Assembly: GCA_900110975.1 (NCBI GenBank) | Contig: FOFK01000008.1 | Location: 1-53,264 of the forward strand | Source of the DNA: Lachnospiraceae bacterium RM5 | GTDB taxonomy: Bacteria > Bacillota > Clostridia > Lachnospirales > Lachnospiraceae | Length of the DNA: 53,264 nt | Direction: 5' to 3' | Part shown: positions 9,029-17,002 of the stretch, in pieces | Numbering within the stretch: position 1 is the stretch's first letter | Layout of the letters: the number at the start of each line of letters is the position of its first letter | Position numbers and translations under genes: made by a program | The notes under the pieces: generated by a model | Databases searched by the model: none | Seen by the model: only the letters and a program-made list of their open reading frames with translations | Told to the model about the DNA's origin: nothing

Positions 9029-10021
9029 ATGATGAAAAATATGGAACTAAGGAAAATAAATAAAAATGATGCTAAAGCCCAATGGGAATACACTACGTCA
9101 CTTCCTTCAGATGAAAATGGATTAACAAATCCGTATAACGGTGTTTCCTACGATGATTATATTAATAAGGTTTTACCAACTTTGATCTCGTATGAGCATC
9201 CGGTAAATATGCCGGATTGGTTTGTACCAGAAACATACTACTACCTTTGGGATGAAGACCGTCTGATCGGAGAATTTCGTATTAGGAATCATCTCACAGA
9301 AGCACTTAAGAATGGTGCCGGGCATATAGGTTACAGTATCAAAAAGGATGAACGTGGAAAGGGATATGGTACAGAGGGCCTGAAATTAACTCTCCTTGAA
9401 GCAAGAAAAATAATACCGGAAGACGAGATATATCTACGCGTAAATAAGGATAATATCGCTTCACAGAAAGTTATGCAAAAGAATGGAGGGAAGATCGTCG
9501 GGGAAGATGAGGAGCATTTTTTTGTAAGAATTCCAAAGCATTTTGACTGCGGTATGGAGAAAGACAATTATTGGTTCAGGTACAGAACCGGAGCTATTAT
9601 CGTTCGTGACAATAAGATGCTTTTTGTGAAGTCTAAGTTTGGCGATTATTATTATATGATTGGTGGCGGCGTGCACCTGGGGGAGGATTCCAAGTCCTGC
9701 ATAGAGAGGGAAACATTTGAAGAAACCGGTGTGAAATGTACAGCAAGACGGATTGCAATCATATGTGAGAACTTCTTTTACGGCGTGGACGGTGCAATCG
9801 ATGGAAAAGAGTGCCATGAGCTGGAATATTACTATCTGATGGATACGTCGGAGGATGCCTTGTTTGAAACGTTAACGGATGATGGTGAGAAGCTGGAATG
9901 GGTTTCTCTGGATGAACTATCAAACAATGATATTCGACCTGCTTTTCTGAAGATGAAACTTAAGGGAGTGATTGAGGGTGGCCCGCTGATCCATATTATT
10001 AATGATGAAAGAAACAAGTGA
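9029..10021 (+). CDS. GNAT acetyltransferase-Nudix hydrolase fusion
   Basis: 330 residues in two domains. Residues 1-175 form a GNAT acetyltransferase, with the acetyl-CoA loop RGKGYG (109-114) followed by VNKDNIASQKVMQKNGG. Residues 185-330 are a Nudix domain with a full box (about 213-235: GG-VHLGE-x7-RETFEETGV). SD GAGGTG precedes tandem ATG codons at 9029 and 9032. Both domains act on nucleotide-containing compounds (acetyl-CoA; nucleoside diphosphate derivatives), but neither substrate can be named. A 20-bp leader identical to 9012-9031 recurs at 10885-10904 in front of a five-codon frame, as if part of this gene's start had been duplicated. Confidence 0.85.
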   Translation: MMKNMELRKINKNDAKAQWEYTTSLPSDENGLTNPYNGVSYDDYINKVLPTLISYEHPVNMPDWFVPETYYYLWDEDRLIGEFRIRNHLTEALKNGAGHIGYSIKKDERGKGYGTEGLKLTLLEARKIIPEDEIYLRVNKDNIASQKVMQKNGGKIVGEDEEHFFVRIPKHFDCGMEKDNYWFRYRTGAIIVRDNKMLFVKSKFGDYYYMIGGGVHLGEDSKSCIERETFEETGVKCTARRIAIICENFFYGVDGAIDGKECHELEYYYLMDTSEDALFETLTDDGEKLEWVSLDELSNNDIRPAFLKMKLKGVIEGGPLIHIINDERNK

Positions 10022-10203
10022 ATTCTGCGATGTGTCTTGGATGTCTGCATCGATGTCCGAAGTTCGCAATTTAGTATGGAAATGGTAAAGCTACAAGAGC
10101 ACATGGACAATATTTGAATCCTCATGTAAAGGTTTAAGAGACGTAGCGGTGCACCTTTAGAGTTTATATTACGGTCTCAATACGATTTATGGTTAAATCT
10201 CTG

Positions 10204-10232
10204 TTGATTTCATAGACTAATTACGATATAAT
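10204..10232 (+). promoter_or_regulatory. Promoter of the toxin-antitoxin pair
   Basis: -35 TTGATT (10204-10209) and -10 TATAAT (10227-10232) are separated by 17 bp and sit 28 bp before the antitoxin start. No dyad is obvious, although Phd-type antitoxins usually repress their own promoter. The 10022-10203 stretch holds nothing I recognise. Confidence 0.65.
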
Positions 10233-10260
10233 ATGACTATATAGAAACGAGGTGATTCTG

Positions 10261-10545
10261 ATGTATGCATTACAAGAAACGATTCGCCCATCAGCGGATC
10301 TTAGAAATCATTATAACGAAGTCTCAAAACAGTGTCGTGAGAATAATGAGGCCGTAATAATCACCGTAAATGGAAGAGGTGATACAGTTTCCCTTGGCTA
10401 TGAAGAGTACAAGCGGATGAAGGCCAGAATAGAACTTTTAGAAATCTTAGCTGAAGCCGATGAGGATGTTAAGTGCGGAAGAGTCGCTCCGATTAAGGAT
10501 ACATTCGATGATTTGCGAAGGATGCTTAAGGAGGGCCAGGCTTGA
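10261..10545 (+). CDS. Phd/YefM-family antitoxin
   Basis: 94 residues; the ATG at 10261 has SD GAGGTG with a 6-bp gap, so I prefer it to the GTG at 10252. The N-terminus (ETIRPSADLRNHYNEV) and the following AVIITVNGRGDTVSLGYEEY match the Phd/YefM DNA-binding fold, and the C-terminal tail (about 55-94) would wrap the toxin. It would neutralise the overlapping RelE/ParE toxin and autorepress the operon. Stop and toxin start overlap (TTGA), so translation is probably coupled. Confidence 0.85.
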   Translation: MYALQETIRPSADLRNHYNEVSKQCRENNEAVIITVNGRGDTVSLGYEEYKRMKARIELLEILAEADEDVKCGRVAPIKDTFDDLRRMLKEGQA

Positions 10546-10859
10546 AGTATAGAGTTGAAAGAACGGATACAGCTGATTCCCTTATTCGAAAGATTGTTCT
10601 TTTTATAGCAGAGAACTTTGGAAACGATGTAGCTCTTGAAAAATTGGATTATTTAGAAGAATCAATTATGAATCTGGGAGAGAATCCATACATCGGTGTA
10701 CAGCCAAGATATAATGTATTAAAGCGCCAAGGATATCTGGTACTAATATTAGAAAAGGATCTTGTCTTTTATAAAGTTAATGATGACAAAAAGGTTGTAA
10801 CGATATATGCTGTGGTAGACCAGAGACAAGATTATTTAAGTATTATCCGAGGTCTTTAA
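10542..10859 (+). CDS. RelE/ParE-family toxin
   Basis: 105 residues starting at a TTG that overlaps the antitoxin stop. The RelE/ParE layout is visible: two N-terminal helices (DTADSLIRKIVLFIAENFG), a middle NPYIGVQPRYNVLKRQGY, then strands ending KVVTIYAVVDQRQDYLSII. RelE-type toxins cut mRNA at the ribosome and ParE-type toxins inhibit gyrase; the sequence does not decide which. The weak start fits the usual excess of antitoxin over toxin. The last codons carry a 9-bp tandem duplication (GGTCTTTAA) across the stop. Confidence 0.85.
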   Translation: MKYRVERTDTADSLIRKIVLFIAENFGNDVALEKLDYLEESIMNLGENPYIGVQPRYNVLKRQGYLVLILEKDLVFYKVNDDKKVVTIYAVVDQRQDYLSIIRGL

Positions 10860-10930
10860 GGTCTTTAAGAATAAAACTTACTCATGTGTATAGAGGTGTA
10901 AATGGTGAAAGAAAAATGATATAAAATAAG

Positions 10931-10988
10931 TATAATCTAAATATAAGGTATTGTGAGCAAAGGTGCTGATTTATTCAGTGCCTTTTTT
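10931..10988 (+). promoter_or_regulatory. -10 box followed by terminator-like hairpin before the dikinase gene
   Basis: TATAAT at 10931-10936 (no clear -35) is followed by an 11-bp stem with two G-U pairs (10959-10969 with 10975-10985), a 5-nt loop and a run of six T (10983-10988). The hairpin ends 20 bp before the dikinase start. It can be the terminator of the toxin-antitoxin operon or, if the -10 is used, a transcription attenuator in the dikinase leader. Confidence 0.5.
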
Positions 10989-11008
10989 GTTTGGAAATGG
11001 AGGTTGTT

Positions 11009-13585
11009 ATGGCAGCATTTGATCGGGTTAAGAGTGGAATTAATGAGATGGACATAGCGCTTGATAATATAAGATTAGGAGATAATGTGGTATGGCGTGT
11101 ATCAGAAATCTCAGAATTTAAGTTGTTTATGGAACCATATATAAAGCAGGCTATAGAAGATAAAAGGAAGATTATATATTTTAGATTCGCAAGTCATGAG
11201 GCTTTAATAGAGGAGTGTCCTGAGGTTTTAAGAATAACTGTTCCATTAACACATCGTTTTGAAGACTTTACTATTACTATACATAATGATATTGAAGAGG
11301 CGGGAAGGGATGTATTTTATGTCTTTGACTGTTTGTCAGATCTACAGGCGGCTTGGGCTAATGATCTTATGATGGGTAATTTCTTCAGGGTAACCTGTCC
11401 GTTTCTATTTGTTTTGGATACAGTTGCATTTTTTCCAATAATAAGAGGCAGACATTCTGTTTATGCGGTAAATAAGATTCTTAGTACAACACAGTTGTTT
11501 TTTGATGTTTATTCAGATAGTAAAAATATTTATGTGCGTCCGGAAAAAGTATGGAATAGAAATTCAGATACGATGTTTCTTCCTCATATATATAATCCGG
11601 ATACAGGAAGTTTTAAACCGATTCTGGATGGTGTTAAGTCTAGTAGATTTTATCAGGTTCTTGGAATGGCCCAACGCTCAAGTGAGGAACAGTTTTCTGA
11701 TTCATGGGATATATTTTTTAAGCGTGCGAAGATTCTTTTTGAAAATGGCGTAGACATAAGTAAAGAATGTTCCAGAATGTGTAATATTATGATGACGCGT
11801 GATAGTAAGATGCGTGAGATGATAAAAAAACACTTTACACCGAAGGATTATTTCATGGTAAGGGATCACATGATAGGAACCGGAATGATAGGCGGAAAGG
11901 CTTGTGGTATGCTCCTTGCAAGAGCTATTATAAGGAATAAGGAGCCGGATATCAGAGAAGTTTTGGAGCCACATGATTCATTTTATATAGGATCAGATCT
12001 TTACTACACATATATTGTTGATAATGACCTTTGGGATAGCAGAATAAAGCAACGTACAGAACAAGGGTATTTTGAACTTGCCAGTGATTTTGCTGATAGT
12101 CTGATGAATGGAAAATTCTCAGAGGCAATGAGAGAACAGTTTGTCAGAATTATAGAATATTACGGTCAGGATCCTTATATTATACGTTCCAGCAGTATAC
12201 TTGAGGATGGATTTGGAAATGCATTTGCAGGAAAATATGAATCTGTATTTTGTGTAAATAGGGGGACTTTAGAAGAGAGAATAGAGGAATTTGAACATGC
12301 AATCAAGGTGGTATATGCAAGTACAATGAGTCTTTCTGCACTTGACTATCGAAAGAGACGTGGACTTGATAAAAGGGATGAACAAATGGCACTTCTTGTT
12401 CAACGTGTGTCAGGATCATATTATGGAGTGAATTATATGCCATGTGCTGCAGGTGTAGGTTATTCATACAGTCCTTACAAAATAATGAAGAATATGGATG
12501 CGAGTGCGGGAATGCTCAGACTTGTTATGGGTTTGGGAACATCTGCTGTAGATAGAACGGAAGGATCATACCCAAGAATAGTTAATCTTGATATGCCTGA
12601 GAAAACATCATATTCATCATCAGCTGATAAGCATAAATTTTCCCAGGGAAGAGCTGAAATAATAAATATGAGCGAGAGAGTGCTTAAAAAAGTTTCTCTT
12701 GATGAAATCCAGGATGATATGCCACAATATCTTAAAAATATTCTTCTAGAGCATGATTATGATGCTGAATTAAGATTGCGGGAAATGGGAAGAAAGAGAG
12801 ATGTTAGATTTATCTCCTGCAAAGGAATTGTGTCAAACAAAATTCTTATGGAACAGATGAAGAGAATGCTTGCTACTATTCAGGAAGAATATGAATATCC
12901 GGTTGACACAGAATTTACAATAAATATATCTGACAGTGGAGAGTATTCGATAGATCTTCTGCAATGTCGACCACTTCAGATTCAGGAACAGAAGATTGCT
13001 TCGGCATCTGTAATTCCTGATGAAATTTCCAAAGATATGATATTTCTTGAAAATATAGGTGTATCCATGGGAATACCTAAAACTTCAAAACTTGATTTGA
13101 TCATATATGTTGATCCTGTTAAATATTATAAAATGCCTTATAAGTCGAAGGATCTTGTTGCTAAACTGGTTGGGAAAATTAACTGGCATTACCGGGATAA
13201 GAATAAACATATGATGCTTGTCGTTCCTGGGCGAGTGGGGACGACTTCACCTGAACTTGGAGTTCCTACTGCATTTTCAGATATAAGCGCTTATGAGATA
13301 ATATGTGAAGTTGAGGAAACAAAAGCAGGGTACAATCCGGAGTTATCCTATGGAAGTCATATTTTTCAGGATTTAGTGGAAGCTGAAATACTTTATACTG
13401 CGGTTTTTCATAATGAGAAGACAATTCATTATTCACCTGAGAGACTTAATGTATTTACGGATATTATCAGTGAGTTTACCGAAGATGAGATGCTTACTGA
13501 TATTGTGCATGTATATGATGTAAGCAAAGCAGAGTGTAAAGTATATGATGATATAGCAAATGAGCATTTGATGATTACATTCTAG
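11009..13585 (+). CDS. PEP/pyruvate-dikinase-like protein (PPDK_N ATP-grasp domain)
   Basis: 858 residues from the ATG at 11009, preceded by GGAGG; earlier in-frame TTG/ATG codons lack an SD. Residues 1-250 form a KaiC/RecA-like domain without a clear Walker A (GINEMDIALDNIRLGDNVVW). The central part (about 290-690) has the ATP-grasp of PEP synthase and pyruvate phosphate dikinase, with GGKACG (295-300) and RSSSILEDG...NAFAGKYES (from 393). The phosphohistidine domain and PEP-binding barrel of the full enzymes are absent; a different C-terminus carries GSHIFQDLVEAEILY. Such proteins are annotated only by the dikinase domain, and the reaction is unknown. It is followed after 15 bp by a RelA/SpoT-type gene, so the two are probably cotranscribed. 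Confidence 0.75.
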   Translation: MAAFDRVKSGINEMDIALDNIRLGDNVVWRVSEISEFKLFMEPYIKQAIEDKRKIIYFRFASHEALIEECPEVLRITVPLTHRFEDFTITIHNDIEEAGRDVFYVFDCLSDLQAAWANDLMMGNFFRVTCPFLFVLDTVAFFPIIRGRHSVYAVNKILSTTQLFFDVYSDSKNIYVRPEKVWNRNSDTMFLPHIYNPDTGSFKPILDGVKSSRFYQVLGMAQRSSEEQFSDSWDIFFKRAKILFENGVDISKECSRMCNIMMTRDSKMREMIKKHFTPKDYFMVRDHMIGTGMIGGKACGMLLARAIIRNKEPDIREVLEPHDSFYIGSDLYYTYIVDNDLWDSRIKQRTEQGYFELASDFADSLMNGKFSEAMREQFVRIIEYYGQDPYIIRSSSILEDGFGNAFAGKYESVFCVNRGTLEERIEEFEHAIKVVYASTMSLSALDYRKRRGLDKRDEQMALLVQRVSGSYYGVNYMPCAAGVGYSYSPYKIMKNMDASAGMLRLVMGLGTSAVDRTEGSYPRIVNLDMPEKTSYSSSADKHKFSQGRAEIINMSERVLKKVSLDEIQDDMPQYLKNILLEHDYDAELRLREMGRKRDVRFISCKGIVSNKILMEQMKRMLATIQEEYEYPVDTEFTINISDSGEYSIDLLQCRPLQIQEQKIASASVIPDEISKDMIFLENIGVSMGIPKTSKLDLIIYVDPVKYYKMPYKSKDLVAKLVGKINWHYRDKNKHMMLVVPGRVGTTSPELGVPTAFSDISAYEIICEVEETKAGYNPELSYGSHIFQDLVEAEILYTAVFHNEKTIHYSPERLNVFTDIISEFTEDEMLTDIVHVYDVSKAECKVYDDIANEHLMITF

Positions 13586-13600
13586 GAAGGAGATGACTAA

Positions 13601-14584
13601 ATGATATCACTTAATAATTACCTATATGATGGAAATACTATTGTAAAAATACTACACATATATTCTCATGACTTGAAAAAATATGCTATTGACACGGGAA
13701 ATGGTGTTGATCTGGCTCACAGTAATTTTTTGTTGCAGGTCATAGATCTGTTAGAGCATAATGACTTTTTAACTGTTCAATCACAGCAGATAAGAGAATT
13801 TTATAAGTATATGGCTGATAAATATCCATTTTTAGCTTTTACATTTAAGGGTAGAATAAAATCTCTTATCAGACTTGAAGAAAAGATTAATGGAAATATA
13901 GTTGAATATATATATGACTATTATACAGAACATGGTAAGTATCCTACGGAGACAGGGATTAAAGAAAGAATCAATAGAATCAGGGATTTGATTGCGTATA
14001 GAATTGTGATATCACTGCCAAACTGTCATTTGCAGCCTGGTGATGACTGTCATGAAAGAGAATTAAAATATCTTTATGAAATTGCAAATGCTCTTCCTGA
14101 TTTCCTTGAGGAGAGAGGGTTTAATGCAGAATTGTCTGGTATCGATGATTACAGTATGACGATAGATGAAAAATCAAGACCATATTATAGGGATTACATT
14201 GAAAAACCTAATATGTATGGATACAGATCGCTTCACATATCTTTTTTTGATAATACATCAAGAAGTAATATTGAGGTACAGCTCCGTACAAAGGAGATGG
14301 ATGACTATGCGGAAATCGGACCAGCAAACCATCTTGGATATGAAAAACGTCAGGAAAAAGAAAGGGTAAGACGTGAGAAGATTCCACAGGGTGAAAATGT
14401 TTTCTTTGATGATGCATATAACAGGGTACTGATGCTTCAGCAATTAGACTTAAGTAAGATAAATGTTAATATGTTCGGAGCGGCAGATAATAATCTGATT
14501 AATGATGGGTGTGGTCTTTATCGAGGCAGGTTGATTCTGCCATATGAACATCTGTCAAGGTTTCAAAATGATTTAATTGATTAG
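13601..14584 (+). CDS. RelA/SpoT-domain (p)ppGpp synthetase-like protein
   Basis: 327 residues with the synthetase domain but no HD hydrolase domain. Landmarks: FKGRIKSLIRLEEK (ATP-binding basic motif), DLIAYRIVI, YRSLH (208-212; the GTP-binding loop) and EVQLRTKEMDDYAEIGPANHLGYEK-type core residues (EVQLRT, NHLGYEK). This points to a small alarmone synthetase that transfers pyrophosphate from ATP to GTP/GDP, with about 90 extra N-terminal residues. SD AGGAAGGAG lies 8 bp before the ATG, 15 bp after the dikinase stop. Pairing with an ATP-grasp dikinase is unusual; a shared link through ATP/pyrophosphoryl transfer is inference. Confidence 0.8.
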   Translation: MISLNNYLYDGNTIVKILHIYSHDLKKYAIDTGNGVDLAHSNFLLQVIDLLEHNDFLTVQSQQIREFYKYMADKYPFLAFTFKGRIKSLIRLEEKINGNIVEYIYDYYTEHGKYPTETGIKERINRIRDLIAYRIVISLPNCHLQPGDDCHERELKYLYEIANALPDFLEERGFNAELSGIDDYSMTIDEKSRPYYRDYIEKPNMYGYRSLHISFFDNTSRSNIEVQLRTKEMDDYAEIGPANHLGYEKRQEKERVRREKIPQGENVFFDDAYNRVLMLQQLDLSKINVNMFGAADNNLINDGCGLYRGRLILPYEHLSRFQNDLID

Positions 14585-14596
14585 AAAAAACAAAAG

Positions 14597-14625
14597 TTGA
14601 CGGCATCATCTGTATATGGCAGAAT
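14597..14625 (+). promoter_or_regulatory. Possible promoter before the epimerase gene
   Basis: TTGACG (14597-14602) is followed after 17 bp by CAGAAT (14620-14625), a poor -10. It is the only candidate between the RelA-like gene and the epimerase. Confidence 0.3.
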
Positions 14626-14656
14626 AAATAGAACCCTTGATAGAAAGAGAGAAAAT

Positions 14657-14749
14657 ATGGGACTGAGAAAAATAAACAAAAAAAATATTGAAAAAAGAGC
14701 ATTCTTAAAAGCTACAGGCTTTTTAATCACATTCGGAAGAAAGGAATAG
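14657..14749 (+). CDS. Possible 30-residue leader peptide
   Basis: A short frame (MGLRKINKKNIEKR...GRKE) starts 6 bp after GAAAGAGAG and stops 2 bp before the epimerase ATG, with that gene's own SD inside it. The spacing would couple translation of the two. The peptide is strongly basic and I recognise no family. It may equally be chance. Confidence 0.25.
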   Translation: MGLRKINKKNIEKRAFLKATGFLITFGRKE

Positions 14750-14751
14750 TT

Positions 14752-15639
14752 ATGAAAAAAGTATTGATAACCGGCGGAACTGTATTTGTGAGCAGATATC
14801 TTGCAGAACATTATGTGGCAAAAGGATATGAAGTGTATGTTTTAAACAGAAATACAAAAACACAGTCAGAGGGGGTACATCTGATAGAAGCAGATCGTCA
14901 TAATATAGGTAATCTGTTGGATGGAACACATTTTGATCTTGTTGTGGACACTGCATATACAAAAGAGGATGTTGAATGCCTTACAAAAGCGATACATAGT
15001 TATGATGATTATGTTTTAATAAGTTCAAGTGCGGTCTATCCGGAGACAACACCTCAGCCTTTTTTAGAATCAGCACCACTTGGTAATAACTGTTTCTGGG
15101 GTATCTATGGAACAAATAAAATTGAGGCTGAAAAAGCACTTATGAATTTTGATAAGAATGCGTATATATTAAGACCACCATACCTTTATGGTCCGATGAA
15201 TAATGTATATCGTGAGGCATTTGTGTTTGACTGCGCATTGTCAGGAAAAGTATTCAATCTTCCTAAAGACGGAGAGATGAAACTTCAATTCTTTTATGTG
15301 GGTGATTTGTGCAGGATGATAGATGAGATTATAGATAAAAGACCTGGGCAGCACATCTTTAATGTTGGAAATAAAGAAGGAATCAGCATAAAAGAATGGG
15401 TAACTCTTTGTTATGAGGCAGCAGGAAAAGAAGTTGCATTTCGAAGTATATATGAAGATATAAATTATAGAGAATATTTTCCTTTTTATGAATATGAATA
15501 TATTTTAGATGTGGAGAAACAGAACCAGATTTTACAGAAAACAACATCTATGAAAGATGGGCTTAAAGAAGCATTTGAATGGTATCAAAATCATCAAAGT
15601 GAGATTAATAAGAGAAATTATAGAGATTTTGAAAGTTAG
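14752..15639 (+). CDS. NAD(P)-dependent epimerase/dehydratase (extended SDR)
   Basis: 295 residues. The Rossmann start is KVLITGGTVFVSRYLAEHY; the family glycines of GGTGFVG are replaced by V and S at two places, which is unusual but leaves the first two glycines. LISSSAVYP supplies the catalytic serine region and YGTNKIEAE the Tyr-x3-Lys pair. LRPPYLYGP and FFYVGDLCRMI match the nucleotide-sugar epimerase/reductase group. It probably changes a nucleotide sugar or a related metabolite in the cytoplasm. It stands alone, with no sugar-biosynthesis genes beside it, so the substrate cannot be assigned. Confidence 0.75.
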   Translation: MKKVLITGGTVFVSRYLAEHYVAKGYEVYVLNRNTKTQSEGVHLIEADRHNIGNLLDGTHFDLVVDTAYTKEDVECLTKAIHSYDDYVLISSSAVYPETTPQPFLESAPLGNNCFWGIYGTNKIEAEKALMNFDKNAYILRPPYLYGPMNNVYREAFVFDCALSGKVFNLPKDGEMKLQFFYVGDLCRMIDEIIDKRPGQHIFNVGNKEGISIKEWVTLCYEAAGKEVAFRSIYEDINYREYFPFYEYEYILDVEKQNQILQKTTSMKDGLKEAFEWYQNHQSEINKRNYRDFES

Positions 15640-15646
15640 TAGTTAG

Positions 15647-15706
15647 GTGATTAATTAAGTGATTAATTAAGTGATTAATTAAGTGATTAATTAAATGATT
15701 AATTAA
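15647..15706 (+). repeat. Five tandem 12-bp repeats with TTAATTAA
   Basis: GTGATTAATTAA is repeated four times without change and once with A for the first G, beginning 8 bp after the epimerase stop. Each unit contains the 8-bp palindrome TTAATTAA. It is the first element of a 550-bp gene-free stretch (15640-16190). Confidence 0.9.
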
Positions 15707-15748
15707 GTAATTTGGAGTATTATTGATTCATTACTGGATTAAATGAAT

Positions 15749-16052
15749 TACGCGCATATTGTTCTGTATTTAAAATATGCGCGTATAGATATTTTAGTTG
15801 CATGAATGACTTTACGCGCATATTGGCGAAAAGGGGTTGTATACGCGTAGAAATCTAGGTGAAATGCAATTAAAATTTGTTGAAGAATACGCGTATAATC
15901 TTAAATAATTGAGATATACGCGTAATTTTTAGTATTTATAATCAAAAATACTACGTGTATATTGTGAAAAAATGCTAATGTACGCGTAATTTATAGTATG
16001 TATAATCAAAATGCTACGTGTATATTGTGAAGAAATGCTAATGTACGCGTAA
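15749..16052 (+). repeat. ACGCGT-rich dyads and 64-bp repeats
   Basis: A perfect 12-bp inverted repeat (TACGCGCATATT 15749-15760; complement 15774-15785) opens the block. ACGCGT follows at 15843, 15889, 15918, 15982 and 16045. The last three lie in a repeat of 64 and 63 bp. In each full unit TACGCG can pair with CGTGTA (one G-U) and TAGTAT(T/G) with the matching (A)ATACTA or ATGCTA, where the changed unit keeps pairing through a U-G. CpG-rich palindromes stand out sharply against the AT-rich background. Confidence 0.8.
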
Positions 16053-16074
16053 TTTATGAAAGGATATTACTGAT

Positions 16075-16180
16075 TATAGTAATGGCTACAGTAATATTAA
16101 TAGTAAAATAGTAACAGTTACAGCAATGGTAATACGTAATACTTACAGCAACAGTTATAATAATATTTATAGTAATGGAG
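16075..16180 (+). repeat. Degenerate AGTAAT/ACAGTTA repeats
   Basis: Short variants of TACAGTAAT, AGTAATA and ACAGTTA recur, with small dyads such as ATTACT-GATTAT-AGTAAT and GTAAC-A-GTTAC. No period is kept. The block ends at the SD (GGAGG) of the next gene, so it forms part of that gene's likely leader. Confidence 0.5.
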
Positions 16181-16190
16181 GGGTGTATAT

Positions 16191-16988
16191 TTGGAAGATT
16201 ATAGAGGAGAATTAGAAGAACAATTAAAAGTTATAAATAATCTTGTAGACAGGGTAAGAAAAAATAACATACGACTTGAAGAAGTTCCTGACTATTTGAT
16301 CAGGGTAAATAAGAGTAATGGCTGCTATCAGTATCATCTTGTGAATAAGCAGACAAATGAGAAAAAGTATGTTAAATCTAAAGAAGTTCCAAATTTAAAG
16401 AAAATAGCTCAAAAGCAGTATAATCAGAAGGTTTATGAAGAATTGTTAAAAATGAAGAGTAGTTTGGAAATTTTTTTGAAAAACTATGATGTAAATAAAA
16501 TAGATCAACTGTATAATAAAATGTCAGAGGGTAGAAAAAGACTTATAAATCCTATTATCGAGACTGATGAAATTTATATAAATAACTGGCTTGAAGATGA
16601 ATATGAAACAATGACATTTTTTGGTGAAACAGAATTTTATACTAATAAAGGAGTTCGGGTCAGGTCAAAGTCGGAATTAATTATTGCAAATTTTTTGGAA
16701 GAGTTTGCAATACCATATAAATATGAGAAACCTATAATTTTAAAAGGAATGGGTCAGGTGCGACCGGACTTTATCTGTTTAAATACAAGAATTCGCAAGG
16801 AATATTTATGGGAGCATTTTGGGATGATGGATGATGCTGATTATGCAAATAAGAATGTTATAAAATTAAATGCATATCATCAGAATGGTTTTTATCCGGG
16901 AAAAAATATGATTACATCTTTTGAAACTTCTAAACAATCTATTAGTTCTAGGATTATAAAAAATATTATACAGCAATATCTATGTTAA
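16191..16988 (+). CDS. Putative PD-(D/E)XK-nuclease-like protein
   Basis: 265 residues from a TTG that has GGAGGGGTG just upstream. The N-terminal third is charged and probably coiled. The C-terminal part has a pattern known from PD-(D/E)XK-fold proteins: RSKSELIIANFL (Glu162), YKYEKPI, VRPDF (Asp193) and LWEHFGMMDDADYA (Glu208, His209). The usual active-site Lys is replaced by His in the WEH version of the motif, which is also found in nuclease-like domains attached to helicases. The substrate is unknown. Its stop overlaps the frame of the HAD gene, suggesting one transcript. Confidence 0.55.
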   Translation: MEDYRGELEEQLKVINNLVDRVRKNNIRLEEVPDYLIRVNKSNGCYQYHLVNKQTNEKKYVKSKEVPNLKKIAQKQYNQKVYEELLKMKSSLEIFLKNYDVNKIDQLYNKMSEGRKRLINPIIETDEIYINNWLEDEYETMTFFGETEFYTNKGVRVRSKSELIIANFLEEFAIPYKYEKPIILKGMGQVRPDFICLNTRIRKEYLWEHFGMMDDADYANKNVIKLNAYHQNGFYPGKNMITSFETSKQSISSRIIKNIIQQYLC

Positions 16989-17002
16989 AAAAGGAGACAA
17001 TC

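Noticed and set aside
14657-14749. Firm call of a 30-residue regulatory peptide
   Set aside because: The spacing suggests coupling, but codons are Lys-rich by base composition alone and the SD is weak; kept only as a low-confidence feature.
15749-16052. Origin of replication
   Set aside because: AT-rich with repeats, but no DnaA-box cluster (TTATCCACA type) and no dnaA, rep or par gene near by.
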